From a virus: a stretch of 40,777 nucleotides of DNA. Shown in pieces: positions 1 through 8,083 of this stretch. The translations under genes were made by a program, and so were the position numbers. Every line of letters begins with the position of its first letter. Within the stretch, counting starts at the first letter, position 1. The notes under the pieces are model-generated. The model was not told the DNA's origin and ran no database searches. It saw nothing but the letters and a program-made list of their open reading frames with translations. Where the stretch lies: the IMG/VR virus record IMGVR_UViG_3300022916_000003, positions 1 to 40,777 of that record. One strand, given 5' to 3'.

Positions 1-109
1 TATACAACTGGCGGTCTTATTTCTTCTTCCCCAGCAATCTCCAACGGATATGTTTATGTCGGATCGTATGACAACAAACTCTACCAGTTAAACGCAACAA
101 ACGTGTCTC
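1..109. repeat. Terminal direct repeat, left copy
   Basis: These 109 bases are identical to 40669-40777. The reading frame of the large surface protein passes through both copies in the same phase, so the ends can be overlapped without breaking the gene. This is what a circular sequence linearised by an assembler looks like. A third copy of the same bases lies inside the gene at 40309-40417, so the overlap falls in repetitive DNA and the junction should be treated with care. Confidence 0.9.
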
Positions 110-2088
110 AGATGATAGCTAGTTATGAAACCAGTGGGGATGTTTACTGGTCTTCCCCCGCAGTTGCTAACGGATATGTTTATGTTGGATCTAGAGACAG
201 CAAAGTATACCAGTTAAATGCAACAGACATCTCCCAGATGATAGCTAGTTATGAAACCAGTGAGATTGTCGATTCTTCCCCCGCAGTTGCTAACGGATAT
301 GTTTATGTTGGATCTAGAGACAACAAACTCTACCAGTTAAATGCAACAAATATTTCTCAGATGATAGCAACATATACGACTGGCGCGGATGTCGATTCTT
401 CCCCCGCAGTTGCTAACGGATATGTTTATGTTGGATCTAGAGACAGCAAAGTATACCAACTAAATGCCTCATGGATATATGATTTACAGTCCCAGTCTAT
501 ATCGGGAGTATCAAACCAAACATCTTTCGACTATACATTAGCATCAGAAGATACATACGAATGGAACATATACTCCTGCGATAATGACTCTTCCTGTTCG
601 TTTGCTACTGTTAATCATGCCTTAACAGTTGATGAAACTGCACCAGTATCAACACTAATAAGTCCAACAAATAACTCCTTTACGAAAGAATTAGTAAACA
701 ATCTAATAATTAACTCAACGGATGATACACAGCTAAAGAATATAACTTATTATATTTACAATTCCACAGATAGTTTAATTAATTCATATACAGCATCCAT
801 ATCAGGAATATCGGAGCAATCTATTTATGAGTATAATTTTAGTGTAGACGGCGAATATTTGTTTAATACGTTAGTTTATGACGAAGCTGGCAATTCTTAC
901 CAATCCGATAATTTTACTTTAAATATTTATACAGACAATCCTAATATAATTCTAAACTATCCAACAAATAACTCCTACTTAGACAATATAGAAGTCACAT
1001 TAAATTTCACAGCAACGCACGAGTCTGATATCGATACTTGTATATTATGGAGTAATTTTAATGGCACATGGCAAGAAAACGGCACATTAGATGATGTGAC
1101 TTCTGGAGTGGAGTATTCTGTGTATAGAAATTTAACGGATGAAGCTTATATCTGGAATGTTTGGTGTAATAACACACTCGGCAACATGGCAAATGCAACA
1201 AATAACAATTCTTTTGTAGTAGACTCTGTTAATCCCTCGGTTAATAATATAACCATCAACGTCAGTTCTGGATCAAGTCAAATCTCATTTCTAATCAACG
1301 TTACTGATGATAACTTAAACGCGACTTGCATCTATAATATATATACGGCGGATGTACCGGGAGCAAACACGACCTTCCCCTGTAATAATCAAACAATAAC
1401 TAACGCTCCAGGATTCGGAAGCTATGTTTTTCACCTATGGGCTTATGACCTAGCTGGGAACCTAAATAAAACAAACACGACTTTCATAACATCCGCCAGT
1501 TCTGGAGGAGGGGGTGGAGGAGGGGGTAGTACTACGGTAATAATAGGAGATGATGGATGGACAATGGAAACAACGCCAGGATCGGCTAGTTATACTCTGT
1601 CTCAGGTAAAGGGTACGAGTAGGGATATGGATATAGTTTTTGAAAACAAGGGTTCAGAATCTAGACAAATGTCACTTTCTTGCGAAGACCAAGATGGGAT
1701 AACCTGCAAACTTATAAGTTTTGAGGAGAAGGAGTTTCTTCTCCCTTTAATAAAGGATATAAGGACAATAAAAACATTCACAATAACAATACCAGAGGAG
1801 AATTTAGACAAACAATATTCCTTTAATATAATCGCTACTGATGATCTGAAAAGGAAGGGTGCTATATCAGTGTCTCTGAGTGTTGGGACTCAACCTGCAC
1901 TAGTCGAAACTGTATCAAAATTGGCGTTAAAAACTCCGAGTGGATTCCCATATATAATTATTTTTCTACTTGGATTATTGATTCCTATGATTTTACTTGG
2001 ATCCTTTATGCCCAAATTCGAGTTAAAGGCATTGGTAGTCATAATCATATCTCTATTTACCGCAACATTCTCTGTTTATTTTCTTTAA
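1..2088 (+). CDS. Giant PQQ-propeller surface protein, 3' part (continues from 38461)
   Basis: This is the C-terminal 695 residues of a protein that starts at 38461; joining the ends gives 1431 residues. The frame is open from base 1. It begins with the last four blades of an eight-bladed propeller, each about 40 residues with the core SSPAVANGYVYVGS and ending KxYQLNAT. A closing module with EWNIYSCDNDSSCSFAT follows, then several Asn-rich Ig-like domains (about 650-1480) and a run of glycines (1504-1530). A last beta domain and two hydrophobic segments (about 1945-1995 and 2010-2085) anchor the C-terminus. Many N-x-S/T sites fit an exported, glycosylated protein. Propellers usually bind ligands or partners, so a virion spike, adhesin or receptor-binding role is inferred, not shown. 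Confidence 0.88.
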   Translation, partial: YTTGGLISSSPAISNGYVYVGSYDNKLYQLNATNVSQMIASYETSGDVYWSSPAVANGYVYVGSRDSKVYQLNATDISQMIASYETSEIVDSSPAVANGYVYVGSRDNKLYQLNATNISQMIATYTTGADVDSSPAVANGYVYVGSRDSKVYQLNASWIYDLQSQSISGVSNQTSFDYTLASEDTYEWNIYSCDNDSSCSFATVNHALTVDETAPVSTLISPTNNSFTKELVNNLIINSTDDTQLKNITYYIYNSTDSLINSYTASISGISEQSIYEYNFSVDGEYLFNTLVYDEAGNSYQSDNFTLNIYTDNPNIILNYPTNNSYLDNIEVTLNFTATHESDIDTCILWSNFNGTWQENGTLDDVTSGVEYSVYRNLTDEAYIWNVWCNNTLGNMANATNNNSFVVDSVNPSVNNITINVSSGSSQISFLINVTDDNLNATCIYNIYTADVPGANTTFPCNNQTITNAPGFGSYVFHLWAYDLAGNLNKTNTTFITSASSGGGGGGGGSTTVIIGDDGWTMETTPGSASYTLSQVKGTSRDMDIVFENKGSESRQMSLSCEDQDGITCKLISFEEKEFLLPLIKDIRTIKTFTITIPEENLDKQYSFNIIATDDLKRKGAISVSLSVGTQPALVETVSKLALKTPSGFPYIIIFLLGLLIPMILLGSFMPKFELKALVVIIISLFTATFSVYFL

Positions 2089-2089
2089 G

Positions 2090-2119
2090 ATATTAATAAT
2101 ACAACGAAAACTATAAAAA
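2090..2119 (+). promoter_or_regulatory. TATA promoter for the 2141 operon
   Basis: The box CTATAAAAAC lies about 26 bases before the ATG at 2141, giving a leaderless start. The preceding AATAATACAACGAAAA closely matches 5390-5410 before the gene at 5441, so both promoters share a longer upstream element. Confidence 0.6.
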
Positions 2120-2140
2120 CAACTTAATATAAAAGAATAT

Positions 2141-3124
2141 ATGCAAAAAAAGGGGCTACTATTCACTGGTATAATATTATTATTCTTTATAGCATACTTT
2201 GGAGTGCTTAACTCATTTGTAGGTGTGCCAAATACTTTGAAATATGATACAGAGTGTACTTTAAATGATTATGACAGGGGGCAATGCGAGTCAACGGCTA
2301 GCTTAAATATACTTAATGAAAGCAACGTAACTTCAATAGCCTTCACAGTTGATTATCACGGGAATATAGAATCTATAAGGAACAAAGGAACATGTAGAGT
2401 GGGTGTAGATTACAAATTATTTAATTTTAACACTAATTCTTATGAGAATATACATAGTAAATCTTGGTTTATAGTTGAAAGTAGTAAAAGAGATGCTGAA
2501 TTAAAAATTGATGGCGATAGTATATATTTAGAGGGAATACCAGAGTTGGTGGAAGTTATAACAACAAGAGACTCAAGAAGATCGGAAGATAGGCGGTATG
2601 CGGCTTGGTTCTCGTGTACCTCAAATTTAAATGACGATATATTAAGGGACTTGATAGATTACCATAGAGAGAATGATAGTCGATATAGTTTAAAATGTAT
2701 GTATCCAGACACATATATTTCTGAGCATAGTGTTGACGATGATAGTTACGAAAAGAATGATCTTATTTATTTTCCAAAATTAAATATAGCTTCTAAGCAA
2801 CATATACAAAATAATTCTATGCAACTTAAAGTAAGTTTTGATAAAAAGAGTACATGCGAAAGATTGGATATAGATGATTTTGGCATAGACGTATGGGATG
2901 TAACATATTACGTTAATCCTTTGTCCTGTAAGGAAGTGTCGGATTGTTCTATTGATTGCAGGGAGAATGAGAAAGTAACTTGCGCGGAGAATCTATGTGA
3001 ATGTTCCCCACAGGAAGCGGGTATTAGTCAGAAATATATGTTTTATTTGATCCCACTTGTATTTCTCTTTATTGTTATATTAATATTAAAAAGAAGTAAA
3101 GGGAAAGGAGTGAGGAGAAAATGA
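2141..3124 (+). CDS. Secreted, C-terminally anchored cysteine-rich surface protein
   Basis: This 327-residue protein has an N-terminal signal or anchor helix (residues about 5-25), a large polar ectodomain and a cysteine-rich stalk near residues 265-290 (CKEVSDC, CRENEKVTC, CECSP). A transmembrane helix (about 298-318) and a basic tail KRSKGKGVRRK follow. This is the layout of a cell- or virion-surface protein with its bulk outside. I do not recognise the family. Its stop codon overlaps the start of the next gene (ATGA at 3121), so the two are probably translated together. The start fits a leaderless transcript from the TATA box 26 bases upstream. Confidence 0.8.
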   Translation: MQKKGLLFTGIILLFFIAYFGVLNSFVGVPNTLKYDTECTLNDYDRGQCESTASLNILNESNVTSIAFTVDYHGNIESIRNKGTCRVGVDYKLFNFNTNSYENIHSKSWFIVESSKRDAELKIDGDSIYLEGIPELVEVITTRDSRRSEDRRYAAWFSCTSNLNDDILRDLIDYHRENDSRYSLKCMYPDTYISEHSVDDDSYEKNDLIYFPKLNIASKQHIQNNSMQLKVSFDKKSTCERLDIDDFGIDVWDVTYYVNPLSCKEVSDCSIDCRENEKVTCAENLCECSPQEAGISQKYMFYLIPLVFLFIVILILKRSKGKGVRRK

Positions 3125-4722
3125 GGATGGGGAAAAGGGGGCAAATTGCATATTTAGGAACGTTAGGAGTGTTTACTTCCGTAATTATTATCGGTATAAT
3201 TTTCTTTCTTTCTGAAACTTTTAGAATAATAACATTAGGTATAGCTTTTATGGGCATTGGACTTTTTGTATTCTCTAATAATAATATAAAAATAAAAGAG
3301 AATGCTAGAATAACAATATTCCTTCTTTTTATGGGCATTGGACTAGCCTTTATACTTAGTATCGGAATCACTGAAAGCGTCTTGTCCTTAAGCGAGATAA
3401 CAGAAGACAGTGGAAAGGTATATTGGACATTCTTTGCTTCCGCAAGTAAACCAGAAGAGGCTTATAGCTTTTATTACAACCCGCAAGATTACACCACAAA
3501 GGATGGTCTTAATGTAGAACCTCAGGACAATCTTGAATTAGTAATATATCCAGAACATCCTAAGTGTACCTACCAACTCAATAAACAAGTTAAAAAGTCA
3601 GGCATATTAAATACAATGACATATTACACATTGAGTAATCCAGAAAAAGTCGCGATGGTAACAATATCAGATGGCAAATCTGGAAATAAACAACTTGATG
3701 GGACTGTTGTAAGTAGTTTACAGATAAAGGATACTGACGGAGATGGAAAAGTAACCATAGAAACACAAGGATTACTTTCTGGTAAATTTTCGTGTCCTTC
3801 TCAGAGTAATGTAGTCTTAGTATATGATGAAGATATATCTAAATATAATTTCTTTTATAAAAATGAGCTGGATAATTATATCTCTTCTGTTTCTTATACT
3901 GGTGGGAACATTGTTGGATATCTAGCTGGGCTTTATTTATCTAAAAATAATCTAAAAATAAATAGAGATTTCACTAGCACAGCGGATAATGTTGAATTTT
4001 CGGGGACTGACGAAGTTATATTGGAGATAGATTTTGGATACCCAACCTTTACTATAACAGCAGATCAGGATTATTTCGATAGCACAACTTATCGAACGAA
4101 TGTCGCCAAACCAGAGATATCGGATATAGATTACAATAATGAGGTAAAAGTTGACGATACAACTACTATACAATTAAAACTTAAAAATCTAGAAAAATCT
4201 GAGGCACTGGCATCTATTGAAGCTTCCTCTAAATATGGGTCTATATCCCCATCTTCTAAATCAGTATCAATTAAAGAGGACGCGTCTTATGTGTACTTTC
4301 AATATAAAGCTCCTAATTATAATATATGTTCAGATATAGATTTTAAAATATGTGGAACTAGTCAATTTTCCTCAGTAGAATGTGACTCTGAAAAAATTAA
4401 AATATGCTCTAGGGATGAACGTAATGTACGGGAATATTGTGGGGATAACATCTGCCAAAGTTATGAATCTTTCTCTACATGCCCAGACGATTGCAACAAG
4501 GGGGGCGGAGGAGGGGGTAGTATAGAATGTGCGTGGTATCAAACACCTTCCACAAAAACGGAATATGGCTTTTTATATTGGAGAGCGTATACTCCATTTA
4601 TAGAACCTAAAGAAAAAGAAGTATGTAAGGTTTCTAATATTTTTAATATACTCGCAATCTTAATCGTTTTCTCTATTTTATCAGCATATGCTATATATCT
4701 AAATAAACCTAGAAGAAAATGA
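3121..4722 (+). CDS. Large membrane-anchored surface protein with CGDNIC motif
   Basis: A 533-residue protein. The N-terminus GKRGQIAYLGTLG is followed by three hydrophobic helices (about 12-85), a long beta-rich ectodomain and, near residue 440, the cysteine motif CGDNICQSYESFSTCPDDC. A GGGGGGS linker and a last transmembrane helix (about 508-527) with basic tail NKPRRK follow. The cysteine motif recurs in secreted archaeal and bacterial proteins, and KRGQ-type N-termini are common in Woese- and Pacearchaeota; that comparison is from memory. The poly-glycine linker resembles the one in the giant propeller protein, so the two may belong to one surface assembly. It is coupled by ATGA overlaps to both neighbours. 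Function unknown. Confidence 0.78.
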   Translation: MRMGKRGQIAYLGTLGVFTSVIIIGIIFFLSETFRIITLGIAFMGIGLFVFSNNNIKIKENARITIFLLFMGIGLAFILSIGITESVLSLSEITEDSGKVYWTFFASASKPEEAYSFYYNPQDYTTKDGLNVEPQDNLELVIYPEHPKCTYQLNKQVKKSGILNTMTYYTLSNPEKVAMVTISDGKSGNKQLDGTVVSSLQIKDTDGDGKVTIETQGLLSGKFSCPSQSNVVLVYDEDISKYNFFYKNELDNYISSVSYTGGNIVGYLAGLYLSKNNLKINRDFTSTADNVEFSGTDEVILEIDFGYPTFTITADQDYFDSTTYRTNVAKPEISDIDYNNEVKVDDTTTIQLKLKNLEKSEALASIEASSKYGSISPSSKSVSIKEDASYVYFQYKAPNYNICSDIDFKICGTSQFSSVECDSEKIKICSRDERNVREYCGDNICQSYESFSTCPDDCNKGGGGGGSIECAWYQTPSTKTEYGFLYWRAYTPFIEPKEKEVCKVSNIFNILAILIVFSILSAYAIYLNKPRRK

Positions 4723-4943
4723 GGAAAAGGGGTATTATTGGCAAAATCTTCGGTAAGAAATTTGGGTTATCTGATGTTTTTTTAGTCTCAGGGCTTCTCC
4801 CAGCAATATATTTCACTTTTATGGGAATTAATTTTGAGTCTGGTTTAATGGCTGTATATCTGGATTTTATTGCCACTCCCTTATCTTATGCCACTATTGG
4901 AAAATTACTAATACAAAATATTCTTAATAAAGCTAGTAAATAA
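4719..4943 (+). CDS. Small two-helix membrane protein
   Basis: A 74-residue protein whose ATG overlaps the previous stop. A basic start (MRKRGIIGKIFGKKFG) is followed by two hydrophobic stretches, about residues 20-36 and 42-60. It ends the coupled run 2141-4943. It is the first of four mini membrane proteins of this layout before 5900. Family not recognised. Confidence 0.7.
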   Translation: MRKRGIIGKIFGKKFGLSDVFLVSGLLPAIYFTFMGINFESGLMAVYLDFIATPLSYATIGKLLIQNILNKASK

Positions 4944-4951
4944 TATATAAA

Positions 4952-5116
4952 ATGTTAGAAAAAAGCAAAATTTCATTTAAAACAAAAAATACTGCAATCA
5001 AATATGGAGAGCGTGTATATGGGAAGAAGTCATGTGGTGCTAGGAATTTTATAATATGGAAAACAAAGAATGGTTTCTCCATTAAAAGAAAAAAATACGT
5101 AAGAAGACTTAAATAA
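4952..5116 (+). CDS. Small basic protein, 54 residues
   Basis: The frame opens 8 bases after the previous stop and encodes 54 residues rich in Lys and Arg, ending IKRKKYVRRLK. There is no membrane segment. The charge suggests nucleic-acid or membrane-surface binding, but nothing more can be said. The start is chosen because it is the first ATG in a run of co-directional genes with almost no spacing. An (AAT)n run follows at 5111-5132. Confidence 0.55.
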   Translation: MLEKSKISFKTKNTAIKYGERVYGKKSCGARNFIIWKTKNGFSIKRKKYVRRLK

Positions 5117-5139
5117 TAATAATAATAATATAATTAATA

Positions 5140-5385
5140 ATGGAAGAACTCTTATCTGAATATTTAATAAAAATATTGGGCTTCTCTTGGTTGGCTAATA
5201 TGATATTACTTCCGTTAATTACCAATGTCTTTAAGTCTAAAAATACGGGATGGGGTAGCTTTTTATATATATATTCTGCGTTTGGGCTGACCACTGGACT
5301 TATTCTTATCTATACTATACTTATGCCAGAGGCTCTTTTTTCCATTATAAATGATTTTTTAGGCATGTTCTCTACACCCGCTTAA
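5140..5385 (+). CDS. Small two-helix membrane protein
   Basis: An 81-residue hydrophobic protein with helices at about residues 12-30 and 42-62, a short positively charged loop between them (FKSKNTG) and a C-terminal amphipathic stretch. It sits in the mini membrane-protein cluster. The size and hairpin layout resemble coat proteins of spindle-shaped archaeal viruses, but there is no sequence match I can name. Confidence 0.68.
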   Translation: MEELLSEYLIKILGFSWLANMILLPLITNVFKSKNTGWGSFLYIYSAFGLTTGLILIYTILMPEALFSIINDFLGMFSTPA

Positions 5386-5387
5386 AA

Positions 5388-5418
5388 TATTAATAATATA
5401 AAGAAAACTATATAAACT
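5388..5418 (+). promoter_or_regulatory. TATA promoter for 5441
   Basis: ACTATATAAACT lies about 27 bases before the ATG at 5441. Together with the upstream AATATTAATAATATAAAG it matches the promoter at 2090-2119, which suggests shared control of two structural operons. Confidence 0.6.
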
Positions 5419-5440
5419 GAAAAGTTCAATATATATTATT

Positions 5441-5620
5441 ATGAAATCGGAAGATTTATCTTTTTGGCAAACCGTAGTCCTGACTTTTAAAATTGTTACA
5501 GCTATGTTGCCTTCTATAATTTTATCACAATTAACAGAAGGTGGGGTTTTTATGATAGTTGGTATGCTTAATTTTTGGCTTATAGGATATATGGGTAATA
5601 AAATGTGGAACTTTAAGTAA
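5441..5620 (+). CDS. Small two-helix membrane protein, 59 residues
   Basis: The 59-residue product has a short polar start (MKSEDLSFWQ) and two hydrophobic helices, about 11-30 and 34-52. A leaderless start is supported by the TATA box about 27 bases upstream. It ends 20 bases before the DUF378-like gene at 5641, and its last codons lie inside a 97-base block that is repeated at 8476. Function unknown; possibly a minor coat or envelope component. Confidence 0.6.
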   Translation: MKSEDLSFWQTVVLTFKIVTAMLPSIILSQLTEGGVFMIVGMLNFWLIGYMGNKMWNFK

Positions 5621-5708
5621 TGAAAGGAGGTTTAATAAATATGTTTAACAAAAAACAATGGAAGAATATTGATAAGATTTCTGGTTGGTTGGTTGTGGTT
5701 GGTGCTAT
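5612..5708 (+). repeat. 97-base direct repeat, copy 1
   Basis: Bases 5612-5708 are identical to 8476-8572. The block covers a stop codon, the Shine-Dalgarno sequence GAAAGGAGGT and the first 22 codons of the DUF378-like gene. Identity ends abruptly inside the codon for residue 23. Confidence 0.95.
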
Positions 5709-5877
5709 TAATTGGGGATTCGGGGCGATGGAGGGAGTAGGTTGGATTAAAAACGACATGATTGCCTGGTTAGCTGATGCCACTGTGCAATCTGTAGGAA
5801 CTTTTGTCTACTCTGCAATTGCTTTGGCAGGAGTCCTTGTAGTCTTCAGAAGCTTGTCTGGAAAGTTTATGAAGTAA
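5641..5877 (+). CDS. DUF378-like two-helix membrane protein, candidate major coat protein
   Basis: A 78-residue protein. The start is set at MFNKKQW because GAAAGGAGG sits at the usual distance before it; the in-frame ATG at 5620 is part of that ribosome-binding region. Two hydrophobic helices (about 15-31 and 46-68) enclose GAINWGFGAMEG, resembling the NWG signature of DUF378 (YuzA-like) proteins. It has one of the strongest ribosome-binding sites in the window and sits among mini membrane proteins, so high expression is likely. Coat proteins of spindle-shaped archaeal viruses are small two-helix membrane proteins, so a coat role is an inference. A chimeric second copy starts at 8505. Confidence 0.75.
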   Translation: MFNKKQWKNIDKISGWLVVVGAINWGFGAMEGVGWIKNDMIAWLADATVQSVGTFVYSAIALAGVLVVFRSLSGKFMK

Positions 5878-5920
5878 AATTTATAAACTCCTATTATTAC
5901 TATAATTTGGTACTATTACT

Positions 5921-6091
5921 ATGAGAATCTATAAAGTAAAGGGAAGATTTGAAAAATCAGATATCGATGTGGAGGTTGACGCCGTATCTATTCGGCAGGC
6001 AAAACTAAAAGGTGCATTTATGTCTGGTTTTGGCGGCAAAGACATAAAAAAGTTTATGAATGCCAAATCTATCCGGATAATCAGAAAATAA
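5921..6091 (+). CDS. Small basic protein, possibly ribosomal LX-like
   Basis: A 56-residue basic protein that begins MRIYKVKGRFEKS and ends KSIRIIRK. The order VKG-x-F, an acidic strand EVDAVSIRQAK, a helix and a final basic strand recalls the archaeal ribosomal protein LX (L18Ae) half-domain. The match is by eye and weak. A TATA-like TTTATAAAC lies about 36 bases before the start. A T-rich tract (6115-6129) follows, shared with the convergent gene on the other strand. Confidence 0.55.
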   Translation: MRIYKVKGRFEKSDIDVEVDAVSIRQAKLKGAFMSGFGGKDIKKFMNAKSIRIIRK

Positions 6092-6126
6092 TAACGATTC
6101 CCAGCTACCATAACTTTTTATTTTTT

Positions 6127-6618
6127 TTATTTGAATATCGCCAGAATAACTTCTGCGATATCCACCCAAACTCTCCACAGTAAGTTAACATCTTCTCCCT
6201 TTATTAGAAGATGCCCAAGTTGTATGGCAAAAAAAACCAACAATGTAAAAAGATAAATAATCAATGGAACGTTACTTTGCCCTAAGAATAAATATAATAA
6301 TTTGTATAGAACATAAAGCCATAGGTATATCTTAAGAAGGGCGGAATAAAACGCAAGATATCTCCACATATCTACTATTAAATTATCATCTTGCATTTGT
6401 TTAATATTATGAGCTTCCTGGTACGCAGAATTAATGGGGTTAAACATTTCTTCCCCAATATATGATATACCGGCTCCGATATCTTTTTTGTCCACAGCGA
6501 CCATAAAGCCAGAAACTATAATATAGAATATAAAAAATCCAAAGGCCGCAAACTTAAGGCTTTTTCCTATACTCCATCCACTACTCGCTATTTTATAAGT
6601 GTTCATTAAATTCGCCAT
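6127..6618 (-). CDS. Polytopic membrane protein
   Basis: About 163 residues from the ATG at 6618, preferred over the upstream TTG at 6627 because the preceding gene stops at 6620. One hydrophobic helix near residues 25-43 is followed by an amphipathic stretch, then two or three more helices (about 86-105, 113-132 and the C-terminal end). It follows the winged-helix gene without a gap, so the two are probably co-transcribed. Family not recognised. Confidence 0.65.
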   Translation of the reverse strand: MANLMNTYKIASSGWSIGKSLKFAAFGFFIFYIIVSGFMVAVDKKDIGAGISYIGEEMFNPINSAYQEAHNIKQMQDDNLIVDMWRYLAFYSALLKIYLWLYVLYKLLYLFLGQSNVPLIIYLFTLLVFFAIQLGHLLIKGEDVNLLWRVWVDIAEVILAIFK

Positions 6619-6619
6619 T

Positions 6620-6931
6620 TTATTCAAACCTGAGTATCTTTTCGCCCCACATTTTAACGAAGATGCGATCGTGAATATATTTTATAAATTCTATCTCTGG
6701 AATCATCTCTTTTAATGTTTTTTTATTTAAACTTAAGAAATGACATGGTTTTTCAACAGAAATCTCTTTTATTATATCATTGTCTATAAGCCATTTTTTT
6801 ATTTTTCTGAAATTAGGGTTTTGTGATTTAATACTTAATATTCTAGCCAACTTTTCTGAGGTTAATTGATCTGGGATTGTGGCTTCCCATAACTCTACCA
6901 ATCTCCTTATCTCATTTTTGCTAAAATCCAT
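6620..6931 (-). CDS. Winged-helix DNA-binding protein
   Basis: A 103-residue basic protein. Residues about 8-60 fit a winged helix: helix ELWEATIP, then SEKLARILSI, a recognition-like helix NFRKIKKWLIDNDIIKE and a short wing. The C-terminal part is a further helix. A TATA-like AATATATTTAAAG lies 24-36 bases before the ATG, and the gene faces away from the strongly expressed gene at 7097. A role as a local repressor or activator of that divergent promoter region is likely but inferred. Confidence 0.65.
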   Translation of the reverse strand: MDFSKNEIRRLVELWEATIPDQLTSEKLARILSIKSQNPNFRKIKKWLIDNDIIKEISVEKPCHFLSLNKKTLKEMIPEIEFIKYIHDRIFVKMWGEKILRFE

Positions 6932-7004
6932 AAACTATATAGCGCAAAGTACTTTAAATATATTACTGAGGATGTTTAAATATAGTTAAATGTTTTTTAA
7001 ATTA

Positions 7005-7095
7005 GTCTTATAAAGATACGTCTACACATATTTCTATGTTATATTTATTCTTGGGCAAACGGGAATTATCCTCTTTGAAAGGGGGTTTAATTTAT
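7005..7095 (+). promoter_or_regulatory. Promoter and strong ribosome-binding site for 7097
   Basis: TATA-like stretches are TTATAAAG near 7010 and TTATATTTATTC near 7040. GAAAGGGGG at 7078-7086 is an extended Shine-Dalgarno sequence about 10 bases before the ATG. Together with the hairpin terminator behind the gene this marks a single-gene, high-output unit. Confidence 0.55.
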
Positions 7096-7096
7096 T

Positions 7097-7984
7097 ATGG
7101 CAAAAAAAAGTTCTAGTTTCGCTTTATGGGTTCTCGTAATAGCGATGGTAGGTGCCTTGGTTTATTTTGGTGGAGGTTTTAGCCAAAGCATAAACCCCCC
7201 ATCATCATCCTGTGCGGATTCTACTGGCATTTTAACGGTCACTGCAGTAAGTGCGCTCGATGGTGCCGCTGATCCTTCTTCCCCTACAATTACTTGTGGA
7301 GTTGGAGATGACAAAATTAAGAAATCCGTAACTTCTGGTACAACGGCTTTCGCCATTGGTGCAGATTTGACATGCCTTGTAAGTAAGGATGATTATATCG
7401 ACAAATCCTTTAAGGCGGAGATGGCTTGTGGTGGTTTGGAAAAGCAGTTAGAAATGTTCTACGCAACTTCAGACAACCCGTCTATCACGATTAAAGACCC
7501 GAATAACGCTGATGCAACTGTCGGAGATGATGTGGCTGGAGGAGCTACAACTAATCTTACCAATGTAGACGCCGGTGGTACTGTTGATTTTGATGTAGAA
7601 TTCAAAGGAACTAATACCGAAAGCAGTGGTGCTATTGTCTATGTAATAGAATTCCCAGCTGGTTCTGGAGTCAATATTACAGATGTTACTATGGGTTCTT
7701 TGGAAGAGGTAGAAGTATCTTCTTTACATACTCTACAAAATGCAGGTTCAAAAGCAGTAGCTTTTAAGGTTCCTGCTGTTGAAGGAGCTATCAAAGAAGA
7801 ATATAGCGTCATAGCTACTTTGGGTACTTCTAAAGATTTATCTGGTGGTATTTATACTGACTGGTATGCTGTTCAGGAAGCTATAGATGATAACGGCTTT
7901 ATCTTTGAAGGGATAGAAGATAGTGATGGAACTGCTAAGTATGAAAATACTGGTGATTACGATATCTACGTAAACGCAGCATAA
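7097..7984 (+). CDS. Anchored exported protein, candidate major virion or surface protein
   Basis: A 295-residue protein with a basic start (MAKKSS), one membrane helix (about 8-27) and an acidic beta-rich ectodomain containing a few cysteines. Base composition is more GC-rich than the neighbours, and the codons look well adapted. Its own promoter, extended ribosome-binding site and terminator indicate abundant expression as a monocistronic message. No PilA-type cleavage motif is evident before the helix. Family not recognised; the expression signals and position make it, with the DUF378-like protein, the best candidate for a major structural protein. Confidence 0.8.
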   Translation: MAKKSSSFALWVLVIAMVGALVYFGGGFSQSINPPSSSCADSTGILTVTAVSALDGAADPSSPTITCGVGDDKIKKSVTSGTTAFAIGADLTCLVSKDDYIDKSFKAEMACGGLEKQLEMFYATSDNPSITIKDPNNADATVGDDVAGGATTNLTNVDAGGTVDFDVEFKGTNTESSGAIVYVIEFPAGSGVNITDVTMGSLEEVEVSSLHTLQNAGSKAVAFKVPAVEGAIKEEYSVIATLGTSKDLSGGIYTDWYAVQEAIDDNGFIFEGIEDSDGTAKYENTGDYDIYVNAA

Positions 7985-8014
7985 ATCTGAATTTGATTTT
8001 TAATTTATTTTTTC

Positions 8015-8044
8015 GCCTCTGATTTTCAGGGGCATAATTTTTTT
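8015..8044 (+). terminator. Hairpin terminator after 7097
   Basis: GCCTCTGA and TCAGGGGC form an 8-base-pair stem (one G-T pair) around TTT, followed within five bases by a run of seven T. It lies 30 bases after the stop of the 295-residue gene. Confidence 0.8.
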
Positions 8045-8049
8045 ATAAG

Positions 8050-8061
8050 ATAGTTATATAA
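8050..8061 (+). promoter_or_regulatory. TATA box for 8084
   Basis: GTTATATAAGG is centred about 28 bases before the ATG at 8084, the usual spacing for a leaderless archaeal start. It belongs to the GTTATATAA group of boxes also seen at 10787, 10983, 16703, 30463 and 37518. Confidence 0.6.
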
Positions 8062-8083
8062 GGAACAATTATCTTTAACAATT

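Noticed and set aside
5109-5135. (AAT)n tract as a functional element
   Set aside because: A short microsatellite between genes with no other feature.
5620-5640. Upstream ATG (MKGGLIN) as start of the DUF378-like gene
   Set aside because: These codons are the GAAAGGAGG ribosome-binding site; the ATG at 5641 (8505 in the copy) fits the spacing.
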